Source: Desulfovibrio psychrotolerans
GTDB taxonomy: Bacteria; Desulfobacterota; Desulfovibrionia; Desulfovibrionales; Desulfovibrionaceae
DNA: 64,000 nucleotides
Assembly (NCBI RefSeq): GCF_013340305.1
Contig: NZ_BLVP01000007.1
Span: 248,001 to 312,000, forward strand
Reading direction: 5' to 3'
In this document: in pieces, positions 32,868 to 40,861 of the stretch
Layout of the letters: each line of letters begins with the position of its first letter
Position numbering within the stretch: the first letter of the stretch is position 1
Notes under the pieces: generated by a model
Seen by the model: the letters and a program-made list of their open reading frames with translations, nothing else
Database searches by the model: none
Told to the model about the DNA's origin: nothing
Translations under genes and position numbers: made by a program

Positions 32868-33941
32868 ATGGCAGCGTTCACCCGTTTTCTGGAATCCTGC
32901 CTGCTCATCTGGTCCGGTGCGTTCATGCTGGTGCTGGCGCATTCGACCGCGTACTGGCGCTTTCTGAACCCCAAATACGACTGGCTGACCATTGTCGCCG
33001 GAACCGCACTTATCCTGCTGGGCTTCGCCAGCCTGTTCCACCGCAGCCGCAGGCCGCGCGCGGACGAGCTGGCGGCACTTATGGTCTTTGCGGCACTGGC
33101 GGGCGCGGCCTTTGCCCTGCCCAACCCCTTTTACGACGAACCGCCTGCCACCTTTACAGGTGCGGAGGCACGCGAAGAGATAACGCCCCGCGTCACACTG
33201 GGCGGCAGGGAATACGTGCGCATAAACATTGCGGAACTGCTGGCCCACGAGGGGCGCAACACCCTCTCCGCCGGGGGCCGCTACGCCCTGCGGGGCCGCG
33301 TGGCGCGTACTCCGGAACTGGATGCGGCGGGATACATTGCCGTAAACCGCCTGCTCATTGCCTGCTGCTTTGCAGATGCCTCCGGCGTGGGCTATCTGGT
33401 GCGGGTGGATACCCCGCAGAACTTCACCCCCGGCCAGTGGGTCCGCGTGGCGGGAACGCTCCGCCTGCTGGCAGAAAGCCACGATACGGCGGGTGACAAC
33501 GGTAGCGACAACGGCAGCAAGGGAGCACGCAGTCTGGCATCGTTTTTCGCGGCAGCGCAAAACCCGCAGGCTGATGGCCAGAGCGGGACCGATGCCGGAA
33601 CAGGCTTCGAAACAGGCCCCGGAACAGATTCAACAGACAGGGACACAGGAACGGATGACGCTTCCGTGCTGCCGGACAGCCCGCCCGGCAGCCTGCCCGA
33701 ACCGGCTCCCGGCCTGCCCTCCCCGGCCCCCGGCCAACCCTCCGCTGAAGGACATATTTCCCCCGGCGAGGCCATTCCCGGCCTGCCGCCCACCCCCGGC
33801 AAAGCCATCCGGGTGCAGGGCGCACTGTCTGCCATTCTCAGCGATGTATTCATACTCCACGCAGACCATGCGGAGATTGTTCCCGTCCCGGACATCCCCT
33901 TCATCTTCGATATCCGCGAACAGGAACCCTACTCCTACTAA
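32868..33941 (+). CDS. TIGR03943/DUF1980-type partner subunit of the permease
   Basis: 357 aa, starting 4 nt after the permease stop. Two N-terminal membrane helices (LIWSGAFMLVLAHSTAYW and WLTIVAGTALILLGFASL) and a third (LMVFAALAGAAFAL) precede a soluble domain with VRINIAELLAHEGRNTL and RLLIACCFADASGVGYLV. A ~105-residue Gly/Asp/Pro/Ser-rich insert then separates this from the C-terminal strand block (FILHADHAEIVPVPD). The pair forms a two-gene transporter of unknown substrate. Confidence 0.83.
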   Translation: MAAFTRFLESCLLIWSGAFMLVLAHSTAYWRFLNPKYDWLTIVAGTALILLGFASLFHRSRRPRADELAALMVFAALAGAAFALPNPFYDEPPATFTGAEAREEITPRVTLGGREYVRINIAELLAHEGRNTLSAGGRYALRGRVARTPELDAAGYIAVNRLLIACCFADASGVGYLVRVDTPQNFTPGQWVRVAGTLRLLAESHDTAGDNGSDNGSKGARSLASFFAAAQNPQADGQSGTDAGTGFETGPGTDSTDRDTGTDDASVLPDSPPGSLPEPAPGLPSPAPGQPSAEGHISPGEAIPGLPPTPGKAIRVQGALSAILSDVFILHADHAEIVPVPDIPFIFDIREQEPYSY

Positions 33942-33997
33942 CCCCGAACACCGGTAATGGCTGTTACCGACCGACAAGACATTACGGACACACCAGC

Positions 33998-34504
33998 ATG
34001 GAAAACACACCCACCGCCCCTCTGCCGCAAGTCACCTTCCGCGAGACCGTACGGGAACAGGACGCCGCCGACATACGGCGCATAGTGCAGGACACAGGAT
34101 TCTTCACCCCCGAAGAGGTGGACGTGGCCGAAGAACTGGTGCGAGAGCACCTCGCCCATGGCGATGCCAGCGGCTACCACTTTATCATGGCAGAACAGCA
34201 GGATGAACTGGTGGGCTACGCCTGCTACGGCCCCACCCCGGCAGCGGAGGGCACCTACGACCTGTACTGGATAGCCGTGGACCCCGCGCGGCGGAACATG
34301 GGGCTGGGCAAGCAGCTCATCGCCGCCACCGCGCACAAGGTGCGCGCCCGAAACGGCAGGCTGCTTTTTGCGGAAACTTCAGGTATGGAGAAATACGGGT
34401 CCACACGGGCATTCTACACACGCACCGGATTCACGGCGGAAGCCGTGCTTAAGGATTTTTACCGCCCCGGCGACGACAAGGTCATCTACCGGCTGGAAGT
34501 GTAA
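33998..34504 (+). CDS. GNAT-family N-acetyltransferase
   Basis: 168 aa. Acetyl-CoA binding motif A is VDPARRNMGLGKQLI, preceded by strand YDLYWIAV and followed by RAFYTRTGFTAEAVL, the standard GNAT order. In archaeal and some bacterial loci a lysine 2,3-aminomutase is paired with a beta-lysine acetyltransferase (AblB), but AblB is longer, so this gene is only a possible functional analogue. It lies 56 nt after the permease partner, with an inverted repeat (CGGTAA / TTACCG) at about 33951-33968 between them. Confidence 0.88.
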   Translation: MENTPTAPLPQVTFRETVREQDAADIRRIVQDTGFFTPEEVDVAEELVREHLAHGDASGYHFIMAEQQDELVGYACYGPTPAAEGTYDLYWIAVDPARRNMGLGKQLIAATAHKVRARNGRLLFAETSGMEKYGSTRAFYTRTGFTAEAVLKDFYRPGDDKVIYRLEV

Positions 34505-34526
34505 CCGCCGCTCCACGGGAGTTGTC

Positions 34527-36413
34527 ATGTTCCGCATCCGCCCCATCTACGACACCCGGCTGCCCATAGACCAGCACGCCGTGCGTCATGCACAGGAAAT
34601 TCTGCGCGAACGGTTCCCCCTGCTTGCAGAGGAAGATGTGGAGCAACTGCCCGCCCAGCTCGCAAACCCCTTCCTCAAACACTACCGCTCCATCCTTTTC
34701 GTGGCGGAAGACGGGCGGGCAAATGTGCGCGGCTTCGCGCTGCTGTGCCACTTCCCGGACCTGCATTTCTGTTATCTGGACTTCGTGTCCGTAAGCCACC
34801 GTCACGGAGGCGGCGGCATAGGGTCTGCCCTCTATGACCGGGTGCGCGAAGAAGCCCGTGCCCTTGGCGATACGGCCCTGTTCTTTGAATGCCTGCCCGA
34901 CGACCCCGCCCTGTGCCGCTTCCCGGAAATCCTCAAAGAGAACATAGCCCGGCTGCGCTTCTATGAACGCTACGGCGCGCGCCCCGTCATCGGCACCGCG
35001 TATGAAACCCCGCTCAATGAAGGGGACGACTGCCCGCCCTATCTGGTGGCAGACCCTCTGGGCAAGCCCCTGCGCATTTCCCGTGCGCGCATCCGCAAAA
35101 TCGTCACTGCCATTCTCACCCGCAAGTACAAGGGCACCTGCTCCCCGGAGTACACCCGCATGGTGGTGGAATCGTTCACCGACCCTGTTGTGCGCCTGCG
35201 CCCGCCGCGCTATGTGCTGCCCGATGCGTCCCCTTCCTCACTGGCTTCACTGGCAGAATTGCCGGTGTCTCCTGAAGGGCAACAAGCACCCCATACGCCC
35301 TCCCCTCGTACCGGGAACGGCCAGCCGCCGCAGTGGCCCGATACAGCGGCAAAGAACGGCCCATATGCCCTGGTGCCCGCCAGAATCAGCAGCGACATGC
35401 GCATTGCACTGGTGGTCAACGACAAGCACGATATCCATCATGTGCGCGAACGGGGCTACGTGGAAGCTCCGGTGCGCATTGCAAGCATCCGTAAAGCACT
35501 GGAAAAGACCGGACTTTTTGAAGAAGTCCCCGTACGTCATTACGCAGAGAGCCACATCACCGCCGTGCACGACAAGGGCTATGTTTCCTACCTCAAAACC
35601 GTGTGCGCCAAGCTGCCGCCGGACAAATCGCTCTACCCCTACGTGTTTCCCATCCGCAACGCCTCGCGGCCGCCGCGCGAACTGCCCGTGCGGGCGGGCT
35701 ACTACTGCATAGACACCTTCACCCCGCTGAACGCAAACGCATACAAGGCCGCCAAGCGCGCCGTGGACTGCGGGCTGACAGCGGCGGAAACCCTGCTCTC
35801 CGGCAGACGCATGGCCTACGCACTGGTGCGCCCGCCCGGTCACCATGCAGAACGCAAATCCTTCGGCGGCTTCTGCTACTTCAACACCGCCGCCGTTGCC
35901 GCACAACGTCTCTGCGCTCTGGGCAAGGTTGCCGTGCTGGACATAGACTACCACCACGGCAACGGCACGCAGAATATCTTCTACGCCCGCGACGACGTGC
36001 TCACGGTGTCCATCCACGGGCATCCGCGTTTCGCGTATCCCTATTTCAGCGGATTTTCAGAGGAAACCGGCGAAGGAGCGGGAGAGGGCTTTAACCGGAA
36101 CTTCCCCCTGCTGGAAAAAGTGGAAGGCCACCAGTATGCAAACGTGCTGCTGCGCGCCCTGCAACGCGTGCGCGACTTTTCCCCCACCTTTCTGGTGGTG
36201 GGGCTGGGGCTGGACCCAGCCAAGGGGGACCCCACAGGCACGTGGAGCCTTACCGCAAAGGATTTCGCCCACAACGGCAGACTTATAGGCAGACTGGGAC
36301 TGCACACGCTGGTGGTGCAGGAGGGGGGCTACCGCATCCGCTCACTGGGCGTAAACGCACGCAATTTCTTTATCGGGCTGTACGAGGGCATGAAAGAGGC
36401 CGTTCGCCGCTGA
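34527..36413 (+). CDS. Fusion of a GNAT acetyltransferase and a histone-deacetylase-like amidohydrolase
   Basis: 628 aa from the ATG at 34527 (GGGAG upstream). Residues 1-205 are a GNAT domain (VSVSHRHGGGGIGSALYDRV, RLRFYERYGARPVIG). After a ~90-residue linker, residues about 290-628 form a class II HDAC-like deacetylase: RPPGHHAERKSFGGFCYFN, zinc ligands in DIDYHHGNGT and GLGLDPAKGDP, catalytic Tyr in QEGGYRI. Relatives act on acetylated lysines or polyamines. Opposing activities in one chain could process an acylated lysine-derived amine, fitting the upstream lysine aminomutase. Last gene of the run. Confidence 0.9.
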   Translation: MFRIRPIYDTRLPIDQHAVRHAQEILRERFPLLAEEDVEQLPAQLANPFLKHYRSILFVAEDGRANVRGFALLCHFPDLHFCYLDFVSVSHRHGGGGIGSALYDRVREEARALGDTALFFECLPDDPALCRFPEILKENIARLRFYERYGARPVIGTAYETPLNEGDDCPPYLVADPLGKPLRISRARIRKIVTAILTRKYKGTCSPEYTRMVVESFTDPVVRLRPPRYVLPDASPSSLASLAELPVSPEGQQAPHTPSPRTGNGQPPQWPDTAAKNGPYALVPARISSDMRIALVVNDKHDIHHVRERGYVEAPVRIASIRKALEKTGLFEEVPVRHYAESHITAVHDKGYVSYLKTVCAKLPPDKSLYPYVFPIRNASRPPRELPVRAGYYCIDTFTPLNANAYKAAKRAVDCGLTAAETLLSGRRMAYALVRPPGHHAERKSFGGFCYFNTAAVAAQRLCALGKVAVLDIDYHHGNGTQNIFYARDDVLTVSIHGHPRFAYPYFSGFSEETGEGAGEGFNRNFPLLEKVEGHQYANVLLRALQRVRDFSPTFLVVGLGLDPAKGDPTGTWSLTAKDFAHNGRLIGRLGLHTLVVQEGGYRIRSLGVNARNFFIGLYEGMKEAVRR

Positions 36414-36419
36414 GTGCGG

Positions 36420-36653
36420 CTATTCCGGCGTGCTGCCGTTGCTGCCCAGCATATCACGAATGGCCTGCAGGGTCTGACCGCGTTCCTGCGCCAGCCGCTG
36501 CCATTTCTTTTTTTCCTTCTTCATGGCTTCCACGGTGTTCAGCAGGTCGCGGATGGTATGCGCGGGATATCCGTAGGTGGCAAACTGCCCCTTGCGGAGT
36601 TCCTCGTCATTGTGCTGCCGTATGGCGTTAAGCTGGCTTGCGTTCAGTATCAT
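36420..36653 (-). CDS. Small basic coiled-coil protein, function unknown
   Basis: 77 aa, convergent with the deacetylase fusion (6 nt between stops). N-terminal MILNASQLNAIRQHNDEEL is followed by a Lys-rich helix (EAMKKEKKKWQRLAQERG) with coiled-coil character. No signal peptide or Cys. Codon use looks native, so I accept it as a gene, but no family is recognised. Confidence 0.6.
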   Translation of the reverse strand: MILNASQLNAIRQHNDEELRKGQFATYGYPAHTIRDLLNTVEAMKKEKKKWQRLAQERGQTLQAIRDMLGSNGSTPE

Positions 36654-36694
36654 GTGCTTCTGCGCTTACGATTATGGAGTGCGGGAGGCAATCA

Positions 36695-37972
36695 TCACCC
36701 TTTGGACACCATGATGTCCAGAATCACCTTGTCCGTTTCCGCCATGCCGCTGCTGCCCAGCCGCCCCAGATTGCGGATGCTGGTTTCCAGATCGTCGTCC
36801 ACAATGCCCTCGCGTCCGCTCACCGTGGTGCCCCTGCGGGCCAGCAGCGCGGCCTGAATGGCTGCCTCCACGGCAGACGCCACCTTCAGGGCGCAGGAAT
36901 TCTTGGCTCCGTCGCAGATCATGCCCGCAATGTTGCCCACCATGTTTTTCACCGTAAAGCCTATCTCGCGCATGCCGCCGCCCATCAGCATGGCAATGCC
37001 GCAACCGGAGCCTGTGGCCGCAAGAATAGCCCCGCACAGCGCGGAAAGACGCCCCAGATGATGCTTGAGATGAATGGCCGTAAGATGGCTCATGATCAGC
37101 GCACGGGCCAGAGCTTCTTCATCGCTGCCCAGCCTGCTGGCAAAGGCCACCACGGGCACGGTGGCGGTTATGCCCTGATTACCGCTGCCGGAGTTGCTCA
37201 TTACCGGCAGCATAATGCCGTCCATGCGGGCATCGGATGCGGCGGCAGCCATCTTGATGGCAAACGACGCCATGTCGTCCGCCCGCAGCCCCTGCCGGAT
37301 ATCTTCGTCCATGGAACGCCCGACGCGCATGCCCCATTCGCGTGACATGCCCTCACCCGCTATGGCCTCGTTCATGCGTGCCGCCTCCAGAATAAAGGCG
37401 ATTTCCGCAAACGGCGCATACACGGCAAATTCATGGATGCGTTCCATAGTCAGGGGCCATTCCGCATCCCCCGCCGCTTCGCCGGGAAGCGGCGCGCGCA
37501 GAACGGTTTCGCCGTTGCGCTCCACCAGCACCACCGCCCCGTGCTCGCGGGCAATAACGCACCGGGCAGTGTGCCCGCCCGCATTCACGGTAACATCTGC
37601 AAGCAGCAGCTCATCCGTCTGCGCAATGCCCACGCTCACACGCTTTTCCTCAAGCATGCGTTTACCCGCCGCAATCTGCTCCGGGGTAAGATCGCGCAGC
37701 ACCTCCAGCACCAATGCCGGATTCCCGCCTGCGGCACCCACGGCAGCGGCAATATCCAGCCCGGTCATGCCCGTGCCGGGCACCCCCACCCCCATGCCGT
37801 TCTTCAGCAGGTTGCCGCTCACCAGTACCTGTACGGCATCCGGCTGCCCTTCCAACCGGCGGGCGGCGTGCGCGGCGGCAAGGGCCACGGTCACAGGCTC
37901 GGTGCAGCCAAGGGCGGGCACCACCTCGCGCCGCAGCAGGGCTATGTACTCATTCCATTGGGGCTTCATCAT
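36695..37972 (-). CDS. UPF0597/YhaM-type L-cysteine desulfidase-like protein
   Basis: 425 aa. The family start VPALGCTEPVTVALAAA carries a conserved Cys, and SNSGSGNQGITATVPVVAF, CGAILAATGSGCGIAML and MICDGAKNSCALKV carry further Cys expected to hold a [4Fe-4S] cluster as in the serine-dehydratase alpha-chain fold. Members break down cysteine to pyruvate, ammonia and sulfide, or act on related substrates. It follows ridA by 32 nt on the same strand. RidA removes the reactive enamine such an enzyme releases, so the pair makes sense. Confidence 0.88.
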   Translation of the reverse strand: MMKPQWNEYIALLRREVVPALGCTEPVTVALAAAHAARRLEGQPDAVQVLVSGNLLKNGMGVGVPGTGMTGLDIAAAVGAAGGNPALVLEVLRDLTPEQIAAGKRMLEEKRVSVGIAQTDELLLADVTVNAGGHTARCVIAREHGAVVLVERNGETVLRAPLPGEAAGDAEWPLTMERIHEFAVYAPFAEIAFILEAARMNEAIAGEGMSREWGMRVGRSMDEDIRQGLRADDMASFAIKMAAAASDARMDGIMLPVMSNSGSGNQGITATVPVVAFASRLGSDEEALARALIMSHLTAIHLKHHLGRLSALCGAILAATGSGCGIAMLMGGGMREIGFTVKNMVGNIAGMICDGAKNSCALKVASAVEAAIQAALLARRGTTVSGREGIVDDDLETSIRNLGRLGSSGMAETDKVILDIMVSKG

Positions 37973-38004
37973 GCGTATCCATTCTCCATGGCGGGCAGCT
38001 TGGC

Positions 38005-38379
38005 TCAGCGTTCCGCCACCGCTTCCACTTCCACCAGCGCATCCTTGGGCAGCCGGGCCACCTCAACGCAACTGCGTGCCGGGAAGGGTTCTGCAAAATA
38101 GGCGGTGTACACGGCGTTCACGGCGGCAAAATTATTCATGTCGCTCAAAAACACGGTGGTTTTGACCACGCGCCCCATGGATGTTCCGGCCTCTTCCAGC
38201 ACGGCCTTCAGGTTCTCCAGCGCAAGGCGGGCCTGCTCCTCCACGGTTCCGGGCATCTGCCCCGTGGCGGGGTCTATCCCCAACTGGCCGGAGGTAAACA
38301 CCAACCCGGTGCTGATCATTCCCTGCGAATACGGGCCTATGGCGGCCGGAGCCTTATCCGTGCGTACGGGTGCAGACAT
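38005..38379 (-). CDS. ridA: RidA (enamine/imine deaminase)
   Basis: 124 aa from the ATG at 38379 (GGGAGG upstream). Family features: IGPYSQG near the N-terminus, VFTSGQLGIDPATG, and the catalytic Arg in FPARSCVEVARLPKDALVE. It hydrolyses 2-aminoacrylate and similar intermediates to keto acids. It is upstream of and co-directional with the cysteine desulfidase-like gene, and divergent from the flavodiiron gene. Confidence 0.95.
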   Translation of the reverse strand: MSAPVRTDKAPAAIGPYSQGMISTGLVFTSGQLGIDPATGQMPGTVEEQARLALENLKAVLEEAGTSMGRVVKTTVFLSDMNNFAAVNAVYTAYFAEPFPARSCVEVARLPKDALVEVEAVAER

Positions 38380-38555
38380 GAAAACCTCCCACTTGTGCAG
38401 TTCGCCGGGCAGGCCGATTCCTGCCGTAAGCCGTTCTTCTAGTGCGAAACAGGCAATGCGGCAATCACAAAACGCTGCACGCAAAAAACCGCTTTCCCCC
38501 CTCCCCATTGTCTCCGGTATCGTATATGGTATGTCTCAAAATCCGGAGGTACCTG

Positions 38556-39743
38556 ATGAGCTTCAAACTGACAGACAGCGTAACATGGGTCGGCAAGATA
38601 GACTGGGAACTGCAAAAATTCCATGGCGAAGAGTATTCCACATTCCGGGGCTCCTCCTACAACTCGTATTTGGTGCGCGATGAAAAGACCGTGCTCATAG
38701 ACACGGTATACGGACCCTATGCCGGAGAGTTTGTTGAGAATCTTGCAAGGGAAATCGACCTCTCCTCCATAGACTACATCATCGCCAACCATGCGGAGGT
38801 GGATCACAGCGGCGCCCTGCCCGAACTTATGCGCCACATCCCGGATGTTCCCATCTACTGCACCCCGCAGGCAGTAAAATCGCTCAAGGGCTACTACCAC
38901 AAAGACTGGAATTTCCGCACCGTAAAAACCGGCGACACGCTGTCTCTGGGCAAAAAGACCCTCACCTTCATTTCCGCCCCCATGCTCCATTGGCCCGACA
39001 GCATGTTCTGCTACATGAACGGCGAAAATATTCTGTTCAGCAACGATGCGTTCGGCCATCACTACGCCTCCAACCTCATGTTCAATGATCTGGTGGATCA
39101 GGGCGAGCTTATGCACGAATGCATCAAGTACTACGCGAACATCCTCACCCCTTTCAGCAAACTGGTGGAAAAGAAGATTCAGGAGGTGGTGGGCTTCGGC
39201 CTGCCTGTGGACTACATCATGCCCAGCCATGGCCTTATCTGGCGCGACAATCCGTTACAGATAGTGCACAAGTATCTGCAATGGGCTGCCGATTATCAGG
39301 AAAATCAGGTCACCATCCTGTACGACACCATGTGGAACAGCACCCGCGACATGGCAGAAGCCATTGCACAAGGCATACGCCGCGCCAAGCCCGATACAAC
39401 GGTAAAACTGTTCAACGTGGGGCAGCGCGATAAAAACGAGGTGGTCACCGAGGTTTTCAAGGCAAAAATGGTTGTGGCGGGCTCGTCCACCATCAACAAG
39501 GGCATCCTTTCCGGCATGGCGGGCGTGCTGGAAATGATCAAGGGGCTGGGCTTCAAAAACAAACTCGGTGCCGCGTTCGGCTCTTACGGATGGTCCGGCG
39601 AGAGCGTGGGCATTGTCTCCAAGTGGCTTGAAGAATCGGGCTTTGAGATGGTAGGCAACGGCCAGAAAGCCCTCTGGAAGCCCGACGAAACCGCCCGCAA
39701 GGAATGCGAGGCCTTTGGCGCAATGCTGGCAGAAAAGCTCTGA
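38556..39743 (+). CDS. roo: Flavodiiron protein (rubredoxin:oxygen oxidoreductase)
   Basis: 395 aa from the ATG at 38556 with GGAGG 8 nt upstream. The metallo-beta-lactamase-like domain carries the diiron ligands in HAEVDHSG, HWPDSM, the Asp in FSNDAFG and the last His in PSHGLIW. The C-terminal flavodoxin domain has the FMN loop YDTMWNSTRDMA and SYGWSG. It reduces oxygen to water (and some homologues NO to N2O) with electrons from rubredoxin. No rubredoxin gene is adjacent. Confidence 0.96.
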   Translation: MSFKLTDSVTWVGKIDWELQKFHGEEYSTFRGSSYNSYLVRDEKTVLIDTVYGPYAGEFVENLAREIDLSSIDYIIANHAEVDHSGALPELMRHIPDVPIYCTPQAVKSLKGYYHKDWNFRTVKTGDTLSLGKKTLTFISAPMLHWPDSMFCYMNGENILFSNDAFGHHYASNLMFNDLVDQGELMHECIKYYANILTPFSKLVEKKIQEVVGFGLPVDYIMPSHGLIWRDNPLQIVHKYLQWAADYQENQVTILYDTMWNSTRDMAEAIAQGIRRAKPDTTVKLFNVGQRDKNEVVTEVFKAKMVVAGSSTINKGILSGMAGVLEMIKGLGFKNKLGAAFGSYGWSGESVGIVSKWLEESGFEMVGNGQKALWKPDETARKECEAFGAMLAEKL

Positions 39744-39827
39744 TAGGCGACTGCCAAAAACGGCTGGCGCACGTGTCAAAACCTGTTGGCGCGTTACAGC
39801 AGATCGGAACAGGAGGCCGCAAATGCA

Positions 39828-39856
39828 AAAAGCCCTCGCGTTGTGCAAGGGCTTTT
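39828..39856. terminator. Terminator shared by the flavodiiron gene and the tRNA cluster
   Basis: A 9-bp stem AAAAGCCCT / AGGGCTTTT with an 11-nt loop. A and T runs at the ends give a T tract in both directions, ending roo (+) and the tRNA operon (-). Confidence 0.85.
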
Positions 39857-39863
39857 GCTTTCA

Positions 39864-39942
<79 letters not shown>

Positions 39943-40032
39943 AGAGGCGGCCCGAAAAGGGCCAAAATCGTTGCGACAATGTCGCGTATCATAAAAACGG
40001 ATGTGCTCTTTCGAACACATCCGATGCTATCG

Positions 40033-40111
<79 letters not shown>

Positions 40112-40114
40112 ACG

Positions 40115-40190
40115 TGGTAGGCGGTACAGGGCTTGAACCTGTGACCCTCGGCTTGTAAGGCCGATGCTCTCCCAACTGAGCTAACCGCCC
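40115..40190 (-). tRNA. tRNA-Val (TAC)
   Basis: 76 nt including CCA. Anticodon stem TCGGC / GCCGA with loop CTTACAA gives TAC; D-loop AGCTCAGTTGGGAGAGC and T-loop GGTTCAAGCC are standard. It is first in a Val-Asp-Asp cluster. Confidence 0.97.
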
Positions 40191-40203
40191 GTGAAGGAAA
40201 CAC

Positions 40204-40232
40204 CTTGTAGTGAATCCGTGCCCTGCTGTCAA
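40204..40232 (-). promoter_or_regulatory. Strong promoter of the tRNA cluster
   Basis: On the - strand, TTGACA (40232-40227), 17-nt spacer, TACAAG (40209-40204), 13 nt before the tRNA-Val 5' end. Confidence 0.85.
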
Positions 40233-40861
40233 CACCTTTCTTCCGCGCTGCTCTCTATCCATTTCTGCAATAAAGCAGGTGGGTTAAGCCTCAACAATCA
40301 GGGAGAGGGCGTTTGTACGCAAGCCGCGCGTCCTTGGCAAGCCTTTTCACGCACTACAGGAAAAATCCGCCCGCAAAAGCCACCCCCTCCTGCCCGATGC
40401 GTAGTCATATCAGCGCCATTCCCTGCCAGAACCGCACCGCCGCTGCTCCGCGAGCACCTCTCCAGCACCTGAGAGTGCCTCCCTAAAGAAAATGGTCACT
40501 CACACCGATATGCGGGTAACGGATATCGTTCCCGGGTCAGTAACGGGAATCATGCCACACCGGCCAAAGATTATCAGCGTCAGGGCACCGACGGAATGTA
40601 CCGGCAGCCCGGTGCGACACCATCCGGCATGGGGAGATGCCGGAGGCGCAAGCCCGCACCGGACACTGGCCGCAAGGCCCGAACACCGCACACCCGTTTT
40701 TCATGATGCAACCGCGCCGGGAACGATATCCTCCGCCAGCCGCCTGCCCTGCAATGGGCATCGTGTTTTTCCGTATCCATCCTTGTCCTTGCCGCCCAGA
40801 CCGTGCTACCCTTCCGTCATTCGCCCCCCAAGCATACTCTCCGCCATGACAAGGAGCCCAT
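40233..40861. other. Intergenic region, no gene seen
   Basis: About 630 nt between the tRNA promoter and the DUF438 gene. Short frames here lack RBS and family features. A near-palindrome GGGTAACG-GATAT-CGTTCCC at about 40516-40535 could be an operator. Confidence 0.5.

Noticed and set aside
36695-38379. A second enzyme pair belonging to the beta-lysine locus
   Set aside because: The genes are on the opposite strand, separated by a convergent junction, and make a self-contained cysteine desulfidase/RidA unit.
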